Assembly: GCA_964577985.1 (NCBI GenBank)
Contig: CAZOAR010000026.1
Coordinates: 1 to 37,725, forward strand
Reading direction: 5' to 3'
Source of the DNA: CAZOAR01 sp964577985
GTDB lineage: Bacteria; Gemmatimonadota; CAZMKB01; CAZNLH01
Length of the DNA: 37,725 nucleotides
Shown: in pieces, positions 1-8,434 of the stretch
Layout: each line of letters opens with the position of its first letter
Position numbering within the stretch: position 1 is the first letter of the stretch
Position numbers and translations under genes: made by a program
Notes under the pieces: model-generated
Database searches by the model: none
Seen by the model: the letters and a program-made list of their open reading frames with translations, nothing else
Told to the model about the DNA's origin: nothing

Positions 1-55
1 GAGCAGAGGAATCATAATCCTCGTGTCCGGGGTTCGAATCCCTGCACCGCTACCA
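1..55 (+). tRNA. tRNA-Met (CAT), 3' part only
   Basis: The window opens inside a tRNA. Visible parts are the end of the D-stem, anticodon stem GAGGA/TCCTC around loop ATCATAA (anticodon CAT at 13-15), a five-base variable loop, a T-arm with loop TTCGAAT, the acceptor strand CACCGCT, discriminator A and an encoded CCA at 53-55. CAT can mean elongator Met, initiator Met or the lysidine-modified Ile2. The acceptor end CACCGCT-A-CCA resembles elongator tRNA-Met of many bacteria, which is my preferred call. Ile2 cannot be excluded without the 5' half, and it matters because tilS, which modifies Ile2, follows directly. Confidence 0.88.
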
Positions 56-104
56 TATATGAAGGGGGCCCCTTCAATGAGGAGGCGCCCCCTTCACCAT
101 ATAT
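52..104 (+). repeat. 35-bp inverted-repeat element flanked by 9-bp direct repeats
   Basis: GAAGGGGGC (61-69) and GCCCCCTTC (87-95) form a perfect 9-bp inverted repeat bounding a 35-bp segment. The segment is flanked by identical ACCATATAT copies at 52-60 and 96-104. The left copy includes the tRNA CCA end. The hairpin could also act as the tRNA terminator, but there is no T-tract after it. Whether this is a tiny inserted element or a chance duplication cannot be decided from one copy. Confidence 0.5.
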
Positions 105-162
105 TCTGAGCTGCTGGATCGCATGCCGCCCGGCTCAAGCAACATAGACGGCGGACCGCTGG

Positions 163-1629
163 ATGATGAAGAACCCTCCCGAAGATAAGTCAAGCGATTT
201 TCTTGATAGAGTCGCAAGAACGATAGAGGAGCATGATCTGCTCGGAAGAGGCGAAGTCGTGTTGGTGGCTTGTTCCGGAGGCGTGGATTCCATGGTGCTC
301 CTTGATGTCTTGGTACGTTTCTCCAGGGACCTTGGCATTGCGGTTGTGGCGGCCAATCTTGACCATCGGCTGCGTGGCCTCGAGGGTAGAGATGACCAGC
401 GGTTGGTTGCTCAGGTATGCAATGAGAAGAGAATACCCTTCGTCGGAGGCAGTGAAGATGTATCCGTATACTCCAGAGAGAGCGGCCTCTCTATTCAGGA
501 TGCGGCCAGGAGACTCCGGTATCGGTTCCTGAATAGAGTGCTCGGCCAGTACCAGTGCGACAAGATAGCGACCGCCCATCATGCTGACGATCAGGTAGAG
601 ACAGTATTAATGAGGATCATGCGTGGTACGGGTCCCCGCGGCCTGAGAGGAATTCCGATAAACAGGGAGGGACTCTTAATCAGGCCGTTCCTGAAGGAAT
701 GGAAGTCCGAGGTTATTTCGTATGCGACTGCGAACGGGGTTCCTTTCAGGGAAGACCCTGGCAACAGCGAACTCCACTATCAGCGAAACATCATCCGAAA
801 CAGCCTGCTCCCCTCCCTGGAGGCCTACAACCCACGCATAAGGGAGGCTCTCCACAGGATGTCCATGTGGATGGCCGAAGAAGGGGAGACAATCGATTCC
901 TTCATGGATGCAAACCTGAGGGAGGTAGGGTTCAAGAGTACAGGGCGAGAGGTCACGGTGGCAAGGAACAAGCTGATACAGTGCAGTCCACTCGTGATAA
1001 AGGAAGTCGTCAGAAGGTCGATGATAGGGCTGGGAGTACATTATGGCCCGTGCAGCAGGCACCTGACTGTTGCCCTTGAGTTTATAAGAGATGCCGTGAG
1101 TGGCAGGAGGCTGGACCTGCCTGAAGGAGTGGTTATTGGAAGGGATTTTGATGAGTTGTTTCTGACAAGGCGGTCCAGTGGGGTTATGGTGGGCGAAGGG
1201 CCACCGCTGGAAATCGAGATGAGCAGGGGGTGGAGTGGTGAAATAAAGTCATGCGGCGGCGCCTGGAGGGTCCTGGTCGACATCTCGCCTGCCGCGGAAA
1301 TCGACGAATACAAGGGCACTGCATTTCATCAATACTTCGATCTCGGCGATGTCGTTATGCCGGTGCGAGCGAGGAGATGGCGGTACGGTGACAGTCTCGC
1401 AGTATTTGGTATGAGGGGACGCAAGAAGGTGTCAGACCTCCTGGTCGATGAAAGAGTGCCGCTGAGAAACAGGGACGATGTTCTGGTTCTTGAGGATGGA
1501 AGATCCATATTGTGGGTGATCGGCGTGAGAAGAGGCAGCAGGGGACGGGTTGCAGGGGGGCGTGGAAAGATAGCCTCCATATCGTTCGAATCGCTCCAGC
1601 GAGGAGAAGGCTTGAATCTTGCCAGATAG
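163..1629 (+). CDS. tilS: tRNA(Ile)-lysidine synthase TilS
   Basis: TilS attaches lysine to C34 of tRNA-Ile2 (CAU), changing both its codon reading from AUG to AUA and its charging from Met to Ile. The ATP-binding PP-loop SGGVDS lies at residues 38-43 after a hydrophobic strand, and the family motif HHADDQVET follows around residues 140-148. The C-terminal ~250 residues match the usual substrate-binding extension, and 488 aa is in the range of long TilS proteins. An in-frame stop at 145-147 limits the start to 163 or 166; neither has a strong ribosome-binding site. The 3' end overlaps hpt by 11 bp, the tilS-hpt-ftsH order seen in many bacteria. Essential in most bacteria. Confidence 0.95.
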   Translation: MMKNPPEDKSSDFLDRVARTIEEHDLLGRGEVVLVACSGGVDSMVLLDVLVRFSRDLGIAVVAANLDHRLRGLEGRDDQRLVAQVCNEKRIPFVGGSEDVSVYSRESGLSIQDAARRLRYRFLNRVLGQYQCDKIATAHHADDQVETVLMRIMRGTGPRGLRGIPINREGLLIRPFLKEWKSEVISYATANGVPFREDPGNSELHYQRNIIRNSLLPSLEAYNPRIREALHRMSMWMAEEGETIDSFMDANLREVGFKSTGREVTVARNKLIQCSPLVIKEVVRRSMIGLGVHYGPCSRHLTVALEFIRDAVSGRRLDLPEGVVIGRDFDELFLTRRSSGVMVGEGPPLEIEMSRGWSGEIKSCGGAWRVLVDISPAAEIDEYKGTAFHQYFDLGDVVMPVRARRWRYGDSLAVFGMRGRKKVSDLLVDERVPLRNRDDVLVLEDGRSILWVIGVRRGSRGRVAGGRGKIASISFESLQRGEGLNLAR

Positions 1630-2179
1630 ACCGATTGAGACAACCCTCTTTTCAGAGGATGAAATCGGACGGCGTGTTGAAGCGCTTGGGAGTGAGATCA
1701 ACAGAGACTATCATGGAGAGGACGTGGTTCTCGTAGGTATCCTGAAAGGTGCCTTGATCTTCCTTGCTGATTTACTCAGAAATATAGCATTGCCCGTTGA
1801 GCTGGACTTCATGTGCATCGAGACCTACGCCTCCGGCAAGACTCCCGCAGGGAGAAGCAGCGTGCTCTATCCGGGGAAAGGCCCCTTCAGAGGAAGGAAT
1901 GTCATCGTTGTGGAGGACATCGTTGACACAGGTTTGACCCTGCGTTATATTATGCAGGCGATTCGGAAGGAGCAGCCTAACACGTTGGAAGTCTGCGCGT
2001 TGCTTATGAAGAAGGGAGTCGCTGAGAGCGACATTACGGTGAAATATGTAGGATTCACGATTCCCCGGGTTTTCGTCATAGGTTATGGGATGGACTACTG
2101 TGGCAGACATCGGGAACTTCCATACATTGGAGTGATGAGCGACATCATGGATGCCTCGGAAGCTGGCACCTCCGGCTGA
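1619..2179 (+). CDS. hpt: hypoxanthine(-guanine) phosphoribosyltransferase
   Basis: This purine-salvage enzyme joins hypoxanthine or guanine to PRPP, giving IMP or GMP. The type I phosphoribosyltransferase signature VVEDIVDTG is at about residues 97-105, with the acidic pair E99-D100 that contacts the ribose of PRPP. The early segment VLVGILKGALIF matches the PPi-binding loop of the Hpt family. Length (186 aa) is typical. The start is TTG at 1619, supported by GAGGAGAAGG at 1601-1610 and an 8-nt spacer; it overlaps the tilS stop, so translation is probably coupled. Confidence 0.95.
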   Translation: MPDRPIETTLFSEDEIGRRVEALGSEINRDYHGEDVVLVGILKGALIFLADLLRNIALPVELDFMCIETYASGKTPAGRSSVLYPGKGPFRGRNVIVVEDIVDTGLTLRYIMQAIRKEQPNTLEVCALLMKKGVAESDITVKYVGFTIPRVFVIGYGMDYCGRHRELPYIGVMSDIMDASEAGTSG

Positions 2180-2226
2180 ACCGCACTCAATTGCCACGAC
2201 ACGATGGTCTTGCGGAAAGAGAGCTG

Positions 2227-4287
2227 ATGACAGAAAAGAAGAGAAAAGGAAAAATAAAGCTGGAAGGGAAACTCCCTCCCTCCAAGGGACCCAAGTTTTC
2301 AAGCATCTCAAAGACTCTGGCATTCTGGATTCTTCTTCTGCTACTGCCCCTCACCATATATAATTTCCTGAACATCGGAAGGGAAGAGGCGGTAAGGATA
2401 GATTATTCTGACTTCCGTAGTGAGCTTCTCGGAAAGAATATCTCTTCGGTGGTAATAGTCGGTAAGGAAATAACGGGAGAGCTCAAAGTACCGGCTTCGC
2501 TGGCGCGCGACGGCGTTGCGGTCGACTATACGAAATTTCGAACCTTCATTCCGTTTGAAGATCCAAGCCTTGTCTCATCGCTCGAAGAGGCTGAGGTCGG
2601 TATATCCTCCCACCCTCCTGAGGGAAAATGGTGGGTCCAGATACTCGGCTGGCTTCCCTGGATCTTTCTTGTCGGACTCTGGGTATTCTTCCTGAGGCAG
2701 ATGCAGGGGGGTGGGAGCAGGGCGTTTTCGTTCGGTAAGAGCAAGGCCAAGCTCCTGAGAGGCGACACCCCGAAAGTAACGTTTGAAGATGTGGCTGGCT
2801 GTGATGAGGCGAAGGAAGAGCTCGAGGAGATAATCGAGTTCCTGCAGGATCCCGGGAGATTTCAGCGCCTGGGTGGACGAATTCCCAAGGGTGCTCTGCT
2901 TCTCGGCCCCCCGGGTACCGGGAAGACGCTTCTTGCCCGGGCGGTTGCTGGAGAGGCCAGTGTTCCCTTCTTCAGTATGAGCGGATCAGATTTCGTTGAG
3001 ATGTTTGTTGGAGTCGGAGCCTCGCGGGTGAGGGACCTCTTCGAGCAGGGAAAGGCAAACGCCCCTTGCATTATTTTTATCGATGAACTCGACGCTGTTG
3101 GTAGATATCGTGGAGCCGGGTTGGGGGGAGGGCATGACGAGAGGGAGCAGACCCTGAACCAGTTGCTCGTAGAAATGGATGGTTTTGAGTCGAATGAGGG
3201 TGTTATCATGGTTGCGGCGACGAACCGTCCGGATGTACTCGATCCCGCGCTGTTGAGACCTGGGAGATTCGACAGACAGATTGTTGTGGACAGTCCGGAT
3301 GTGAGAGGTCGCGAAGGCATACTGCGCGTTCATACCAAAAATATTCCCCTGGCTGATGACGTCGATCTTGAGATCCTGGCAAAGAGTTCCCCCGGGTTGT
3401 CCGGTGCAGATCTCGCCAACATCGTGAACGAGGCCGCACTGCTCGCCGCTAGAAAAATACGGAAAAGAGTGAGGATGGAAGACTTCGAAGCGGCCAAGGA
3501 TAAAGTCATGATAGGGACCGAGAGGAGAAGTCTGGTCATCAGTGACGGCGAAAAACGTCTGATAGCTTATCATGAGGCGGGACATACTCTCACGAGAAAG
3601 CTGACCCCGGGGGCGGACCCCGTTCACAAGGTCTCCATTATTCCGAGAGGCAGGTCTCTCGGAATCACGCAATTCCTCCCTGTTGACGACAAGCACATCT
3701 ACTCCAAGAAATGGTGTGAAGGCACTCTGGTCGCTCTTCTGGGCGGCAGGGCGGCTGAAGAGGTTGCCCTGGGCGAATTCACCACCGGAGCGGGGAATGA
3801 TCTTGAAAGGGCCACGGAAATGGCCAGGAGGATGGTGTCAAACTGGGGCATGAGCAAAGAGTTGGGCCCCCTGACGTTCGGGAAAAAAGAGGAGATGGTT
3901 TTTCTGGGGAAAGAGCTTTCCCAGCAGGCCAACTACAGTGACGAGACGTCCAGGATTATTGACCGCGAAATGCAGAAAATAATAGAAGAGGCTTACCGCA
4001 AGGCTCACGATCTTATCGAGAAGAACAAGGAAAGCCTTGAGCGGCTCGCCGGGTCGCTGCTCGAAAGAGAGAGTCTCGAGGGGGATGAGATAGACATGAT
4101 CCTGGAGGGCAAAGAGCTCGAACCCCTGGAGGACGACACTCAGCCATCCTCCACCGATGAGAAAAATGGCCAGGATGAAGACAGCCCGGACATTGAAAAA
4201 GACGAGATGATCTCCGACAAGAATGGAGAGCACGAGGACGTCCCCCATTCGTCGGGAGGCCACACATCAACACCAACCCAGCCGTAA
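2227..4287 (+). CDS. ftsH: ATP-dependent zinc metalloprotease FtsH
   Basis: FtsH is the membrane-anchored AAA+ protease that degrades misassembled membrane proteins and regulatory proteins. Numbered from ATG 2227: TM1 at ~31-48, a periplasmic segment, TM2 at ~135-155, Walker A GPPGTGKT at 227-234, Walker B ending D286-E287, the SRH region with LRPGRFDR, the zinc site HEAGH at 449-453 and third ligand D525. The last ~60 residues are acidic and hydrophilic. The frame is open from a TTG at 2191, but that codon has no ribosome-binding site, whereas GGAAAGAGAG lies just before ATG 2227, so I chose the latter. 686 aa is slightly long because of the tail. Confidence 0.97.
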   Translation: MTEKKRKGKIKLEGKLPPSKGPKFSSISKTLAFWILLLLLPLTIYNFLNIGREEAVRIDYSDFRSELLGKNISSVVIVGKEITGELKVPASLARDGVAVDYTKFRTFIPFEDPSLVSSLEEAEVGISSHPPEGKWWVQILGWLPWIFLVGLWVFFLRQMQGGGSRAFSFGKSKAKLLRGDTPKVTFEDVAGCDEAKEELEEIIEFLQDPGRFQRLGGRIPKGALLLGPPGTGKTLLARAVAGEASVPFFSMSGSDFVEMFVGVGASRVRDLFEQGKANAPCIIFIDELDAVGRYRGAGLGGGHDEREQTLNQLLVEMDGFESNEGVIMVAATNRPDVLDPALLRPGRFDRQIVVDSPDVRGREGILRVHTKNIPLADDVDLEILAKSSPGLSGADLANIVNEAALLAARKIRKRVRMEDFEAAKDKVMIGTERRSLVISDGEKRLIAYHEAGHTLTRKLTPGADPVHKVSIIPRGRSLGITQFLPVDDKHIYSKKWCEGTLVALLGGRAAEEVALGEFTTGAGNDLERATEMARRMVSNWGMSKELGPLTFGKKEEMVFLGKELSQQANYSDETSRIIDREMQKIIEEAYRKAHDLIEKNKESLERLAGSLLERESLEGDEIDMILEGKELEPLEDDTQPSSTDEKNGQDEDSPDIEKDEMISDKNGEHEDVPHSSGGHTSTPTQP

Positions 4288-4294
4288 GAGCGTA

Positions 4295-5203
4295 ATGAAA
4301 AGGCTGCAGAATCTACCCGGGGACACATTACTCTCCGAAACTGGCGCCGACCGCGAACACGTGTGGCGCACATCGGCTCGCACAATCTCCATACGAAAAC
4401 GGCCGCTTCTCATGGGGATTCTGAACGTAACTCCGGATTCTTTTTATGACGGAGGAAGATTCAGCACGCCTGACAATGCCCTGCGCCAGGCGGGAAAACT
4501 GGTCGACAATGGTGCGGATATCATAGATCTTGGAGGGGAATCGACAAGGCCAGAGTCTGTTCCCGTGGAGGAGCAGGAGGAGCTGAAGAGGATCCTGCCG
4601 GTTCTTCGTTTGATAAAACAGCGCTTCGACGTTCCCGTGTCCGTGGACACATCCAAGTCCGGTGTTGCGAGAATTGCGCTGGAGGAGGGGGCGGAGATAG
4701 TCAATGACATAAGCGGATTTGCATTCGACCCCAATATGCCCGATACCGTGGCCGGATTTGGGGCAGGCATAGTCCTGATGCACATCAAGGGCACCCCTGG
4801 AACGATGCAGATAAGGCCTGAGTATGACGATCTCGTAGACGAAGTCAGTCGATCTCTGCGCAAATCGATAGATATCGCTGAAAGTGCCGGAATAGGCGGT
4901 GACAACATCGTCATCGATCCCGGGATCGGATTCGGAAAACGTCTGAAGGACAATTACACGCTGATCCGATCGATATGCCGCTTCAAAGAACTGGGAAGGC
5001 CTGTGCTTATCGGACCCTCCAGGAAATCGTTTGTGTTCAAGCTCCTGGGCTGTTCTCCAGAGGAGGGGCTGGCCGGAACGATCAGTGCCGCGCTCTTCTC
5101 TTTTCTGCATGGAGCTGATATATTAAGGGTACACGATGTGCGCGAAGTTAATGAGGCCCTGGTTGTTGCTGAAGCGTTTATCAGCAGCGGAGACGAATCG
5201 TGA
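4295..5203 (+). CDS. folP: dihydropteroate synthase FolP
   Basis: FolP condenses p-aminobenzoate with dihydropterin pyrophosphate in folate synthesis and is the sulfonamide target. Both family signatures are present: MGILNVTPDSFYDGG around residues 40-54 and GADIIDLGGESTRP around 73-86. VSVDTSK, IVNDISG, DPGIGFGK and GPSRKSF follow in the expected order of the TIM barrel. The frame is open from 4223, inside ftsH, but the ATG at 4295, seven bases after the ftsH stop, leaves a usual-length N-terminus of ~39 residues before the first signature. The 3' end overlaps the cdaA start, and a folP-cdaA pair is common outside Firmicutes. Confidence 0.95.
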   Translation: MKRLQNLPGDTLLSETGADREHVWRTSARTISIRKRPLLMGILNVTPDSFYDGGRFSTPDNALRQAGKLVDNGADIIDLGGESTRPESVPVEEQEELKRILPVLRLIKQRFDVPVSVDTSKSGVARIALEEGAEIVNDISGFAFDPNMPDTVAGFGAGIVLMHIKGTPGTMQIRPEYDDLVDEVSRSLRKSIDIAESAGIGGDNIVIDPGIGFGKRLKDNYTLIRSICRFKELGRPVLIGPSRKSFVFKLLGCSPEEGLAGTISAALFSFLHGADILRVHDVREVNEALVVAEAFISSGDES

Positions 5204-5970
5204 CTATGACTTTCCTGCGGCCGGGTATTTTCGACATCATCGATGTTCTCGTCGCTTCTTATATTATCTACAGGATACTCCAGCTCTTCAGGGGAACAAG
5301 AGCCGCGCAGATGCTTTTCGGTCTGCTGCTTCTGGTGATGACGGGAATAGTGGCCCAGTGGTTTCATCTGAATGCCCTGCGGACGATGGTGTCGGGGCTC
5401 GAGGCAGTGTGGATAATAGGCTTCATAATCGTGTTTCAACCGGAGCTTCGCAGGGCGCTCGCCGAACTCGGAAGAACCCGGCTGTTCAGATTCCTTGTGG
5501 AGGAGGAAGAACAAGAGTTCATCAAGGAGATAGGAGATGCGGCTCAGAAGTTGTCCACCTCCAAGCTCGGAGGTCTGATAGCCATCGAGCGTGACGCTAG
5601 TCTCAAGGGTTTCATGGAAGGCGGGACAAAGATCGAGGCCAGAGTCAGTTCTGAGCTGCTTACAACGATCTTCAGTCCATACACGCCGCTGCATGATGGC
5701 GCGGTCATAGTACGGCAAAACTCCATCGTGGCGGCGGGGTGCATCCTGCCTCTTACTCAGAATCCGCTGCTTGACAAGAATCTGGGAACCAGGCACAGGG
5801 CGGCCGTGGGCCTGACAGAAGAGACGGATGCTGTTGTTGTTGTCGTTTCCGAGGAGACGCGTTCTATCTCTCTTGTCGTTGATGGCAATCTGGAGAGGGA
5901 TCTAAATCCTGACGCGTTGAGGGAACGCCTGGTCAGTCTGACTATTAGAAGTGAGGGTTGGTCGCAGTGA
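5200..5970 (+). CDS. cdaA: diadenylate cyclase CdaA (c-di-AMP synthase)
   Basis: CdaA makes the second messenger c-di-AMP from two ATP at the inner membrane. It has three hydrophobic N-terminal helices (roughly residues 10-30, 35-53 and 65-82) followed by the DAC domain. Both catalytic motifs are intact: DGA at 166-168 and RHR at 198-200 (context GTRHRAA). 256 aa is typical for CdaA. The start is GTG 5200, overlapping the folP stop in a GTGA arrangement; ATG 5206 is an alternative. In Firmicutes cdaA is followed by cdaR and glmM; neither is present here, and the next gene is a DUF2723 membrane protein. Confidence 0.95.
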   Translation: MTMTFLRPGIFDIIDVLVASYIIYRILQLFRGTRAAQMLFGLLLLVMTGIVAQWFHLNALRTMVSGLEAVWIIGFIIVFQPELRRALAELGRTRLFRFLVEEEEQEFIKEIGDAAQKLSTSKLGGLIAIERDASLKGFMEGGTKIEARVSSELLTTIFSPYTPLHDGAVIVRQNSIVAAGCILPLTQNPLLDKNLGTRHRAAVGLTEETDAVVVVVSEETRSISLVVDGNLERDLNPDALRERLVSLTIRSEGWSQ

Positions 5971-8411
5971 ATGAAGAGAAGTCTGTTGTTTCCATGTCAA
6001 AGAGCGATTATTGTGCCGCGGCCTCCGTCTTTCTGTTTGTCCTCGTTGTATATGTATTGACACTCGCTCCGACCGTCACCTTCTGGGACGCGGGAGAGTT
6101 TATTGCCACTTCGCACATACTCGGCATTCCTCACCCTCCTGGAACACCGCTGTTTGTGCTTATCGGCAGGGTATGGACACTGCTGCCGCTTTTCTCCGTC
6201 GCGCGGGAAATGAATCTCCTCGCGGCGCTGTGCGGAGCAACCTCTGCCGCACTTATTTGCCTTGTTGTTTCGAGGATACTGAAGGAATGGGTCGGTTCTG
6301 ACAGAGGGATTTCCGCCTCCGTAGTAGTGTATGGCGGGGGGGTCAGCGCGGCGATAGCATCCTCGTTCCTGATTACAGTCTGGGACAACACTACCGAGAC
6401 AGAGGTCTACATACTGGCGATCGCCACGCTCTCACTCTTCGCATGGCTTGCCTTGCGCTGGCGAGACAATCTGTCCCGGGACAAGCGAACGAACATCATC
6501 GTGCTGATGGGCTTTCTGGCCGGACTGTCGGTGGGGAACCACCTGATGGCCCTGCTCGTAGGCCCCTCTGTCATACTGTACGTGCTGATCGTGGACCACA
6601 GGCCTCTAACCGATGCCCGTACGCTTATCGCGATCGTGTTGTTCTTTCTGCTGGGCCTCTCTGTACACATTTATCTCCCGGTGCGCGCGGCGCTGAACCC
6701 GTCTATCAACGAGGCGGATCCAAGTACGTGGAACACTTTCTGGGAAGTTCTCTCCCGGAAACAGTACGGCTCACGAAGCATGCTTATACGCACATCGGAT
6801 TTCTTCCAATATCAGATTCCACTCTATTTCATCTATTTCAGCGACCAGTTCGGGCGGGCATGGCTGGTATGGCCCATGAGCGCGCTCGGATTGCTGGGGA
6901 TTGTAGAGCATTTCAGAAAGGAGCGAAAGAGTTTCTACTACTTTGCTCTCCTGTTCCTCCTGACGAGCCTCGGGCTTGTCATCTATCTGAATTTCAAGAT
7001 AGGACACACACAGGCGCTCGCTGAAGTACCGGACCCTGCGCTCCACGAAGTGAGAGAGAGGGATTATTTCTTCATCGTCTCTTTTCTGCTGTTCGGTATG
7101 TGGATTGGTGTGGGGCTCGCCTCGTTATTCAACATGTTGCGAAGAAACTTCTCGAAGGCATTCGAGAAGAAGCGGGCATTAGTCTACGGTCTCGGGATTA
7201 TTGTTTTCACTCCCGCTCTGCTCCCTATGATCTTTAATCATGAGAGGTCTGACCGGTCGAACAATTATATCGCTTATGATTACGCTTACAACATATTGCA
7301 GTCTGTTGACCCTTATGGCGTGATCTTTACTAACGGTGACAACGACACGTTTCCGCTCTGGTTTCTGCAGGAGGTCATCGAGCTCCGCAAGGATGTCACG
7401 GTCGTCAATCTCAGTCTGCTGAACACGCCATGGTATATCAAACAGATAAGGGACAGGGAGCTCCCGCGCCCTGAGGAATTGTCGCAGGAGACGAGAGCAT
7501 TTTTCGAGAAAGAAGTCTATGACCTGTCCAGGTTATATCCGGAGGATAACGCCATAGTCAGGATGAAGGACGATAAAATCGATCTGCTGTTTCCGCAACG
7601 CATTCCCGAGCCTATTCGATTTGTCGCGGGTGGACTTACGCACGAATATCCGAGGGGTACAATCTTTTTTGTCAAGGATATCATGATCCTGCACATGCTC
7701 GAGGCAAACAACTGGCGGAGGCCCATCTATTTTGCAGTTACTGTCTCTGACAACAACAAGGTGGATCTCCAGAGTAACCTGGTAATGGAGGGACTCGTGT
7801 ATCGGATCGAGGAGGTCCCGGCGGATTCGCTCGCGGCATCCGAGAAATCAATATCCTATATCCCGGAGACCAAGACCTATATTAATAAGGATAAATCGAG
7901 ACATCTTCTCAATGATGTCTACAAGTACAGAGGCATATCAGATGACACCGTGTACAAAACCCCTAATACGCAAAAGCTATTGAACAACTATGCCGCCTCG
8001 TTCAGCTATCTTGGAAGATCATTCCTTGCAGACAATGACTTGACGGCCGCTACGGAGTGTTATGAGATGGCTTACACGTTCACGACAAATAATACCCGTT
8101 TCCTCTATTTGATCGCCAGCCTCTACGCCCAGAATGGTCAGGGCGAGAAGGCGGATGAGCGTTTTCGCGAGTTTGTGGGTGATGGGCCGGTTGATCCCCG
8201 CTACCTGCAGCAGATGGCGGTACTCTTTCTCCGGGAGGGAGACACGACGAGAGGTACTGAATACCTGGAGGAGACTCTACGCGCGAGCCCGGATGACAAA
8301 CCGGCATACCAGCTGCTGGACAAGATTTACACGGAAACCGGTGATTCGAACAAGGTCAATGAGATTCAGGCCAGGTGGCAGACAACCCATCCGGGTGACA
8401 GCCTGCGTTAG
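5967..8411 (+). CDS. DUF2723 membrane protein with C-terminal TPR repeats
   Basis: This is an 814-aa polytopic membrane protein of the DUF2723 family, a GT-C-like group related in fold to protein O-mannosyltransferases. The N-terminal signature TFWDAGEFIATSHILGIPHP holds the acidic pair D..E expected of the GT-C active site. About ten hydrophobic helices follow, to about residue 420. After them come a large soluble domain (with the acidic stretch GDNDTFPLW) and, from about residue 660, TPR-like helix pairs to the C-terminus. The start GTG 5967 overlaps the cdaA stop as GTGA and has GAGGG at 5953-5957. Lipid-linked sugar transfer to exported proteins is a family-level inference; the acceptor is unknown. 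Confidence 0.85.
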   Translation: MNEEKSVVSMSKSDYCAAASVFLFVLVVYVLTLAPTVTFWDAGEFIATSHILGIPHPPGTPLFVLIGRVWTLLPLFSVAREMNLLAALCGATSAALICLVVSRILKEWVGSDRGISASVVVYGGGVSAAIASSFLITVWDNTTETEVYILAIATLSLFAWLALRWRDNLSRDKRTNIIVLMGFLAGLSVGNHLMALLVGPSVILYVLIVDHRPLTDARTLIAIVLFFLLGLSVHIYLPVRAALNPSINEADPSTWNTFWEVLSRKQYGSRSMLIRTSDFFQYQIPLYFIYFSDQFGRAWLVWPMSALGLLGIVEHFRKERKSFYYFALLFLLTSLGLVIYLNFKIGHTQALAEVPDPALHEVRERDYFFIVSFLLFGMWIGVGLASLFNMLRRNFSKAFEKKRALVYGLGIIVFTPALLPMIFNHERSDRSNNYIAYDYAYNILQSVDPYGVIFTNGDNDTFPLWFLQEVIELRKDVTVVNLSLLNTPWYIKQIRDRELPRPEELSQETRAFFEKEVYDLSRLYPEDNAIVRMKDDKIDLLFPQRIPEPIRFVAGGLTHEYPRGTIFFVKDIMILHMLEANNWRRPIYFAVTVSDNNKVDLQSNLVMEGLVYRIEEVPADSLAASEKSISYIPETKTYINKDKSRHLLNDVYKYRGISDDTVYKTPNTQKLLNNYAASFSYLGRSFLADNDLTAATECYEMAYTFTTNNTRFLYLIASLYAQNGQGEKADERFREFVGDGPVDPRYLQQMAVLFLREGDTTRGTEYLEETLRASPDDKPAYQLLDKIYTETGDSNKVNEIQARWQTTHPGDSLR

Positions 8412-8434
8412 CGCGCTGTTCCAATTCTTCGTTC

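Noticed and set aside
2986..3696. 236-codon - strand open frame inside ftsH
   Set aside because: It is antisense to a fully conserved FtsH catalytic region and has no recognisable domains.
4223..4294. folP starting inside ftsH at 4223
   Set aside because: It would overlap ftsH by 65 bp and add residues unlike any DHPS N-terminus; ATG 4295 fits better.
4328..5110. 260-codon - strand open frame inside folP
   Set aside because: Antisense to DHPS signature motifs; composition is that of a shadow frame.
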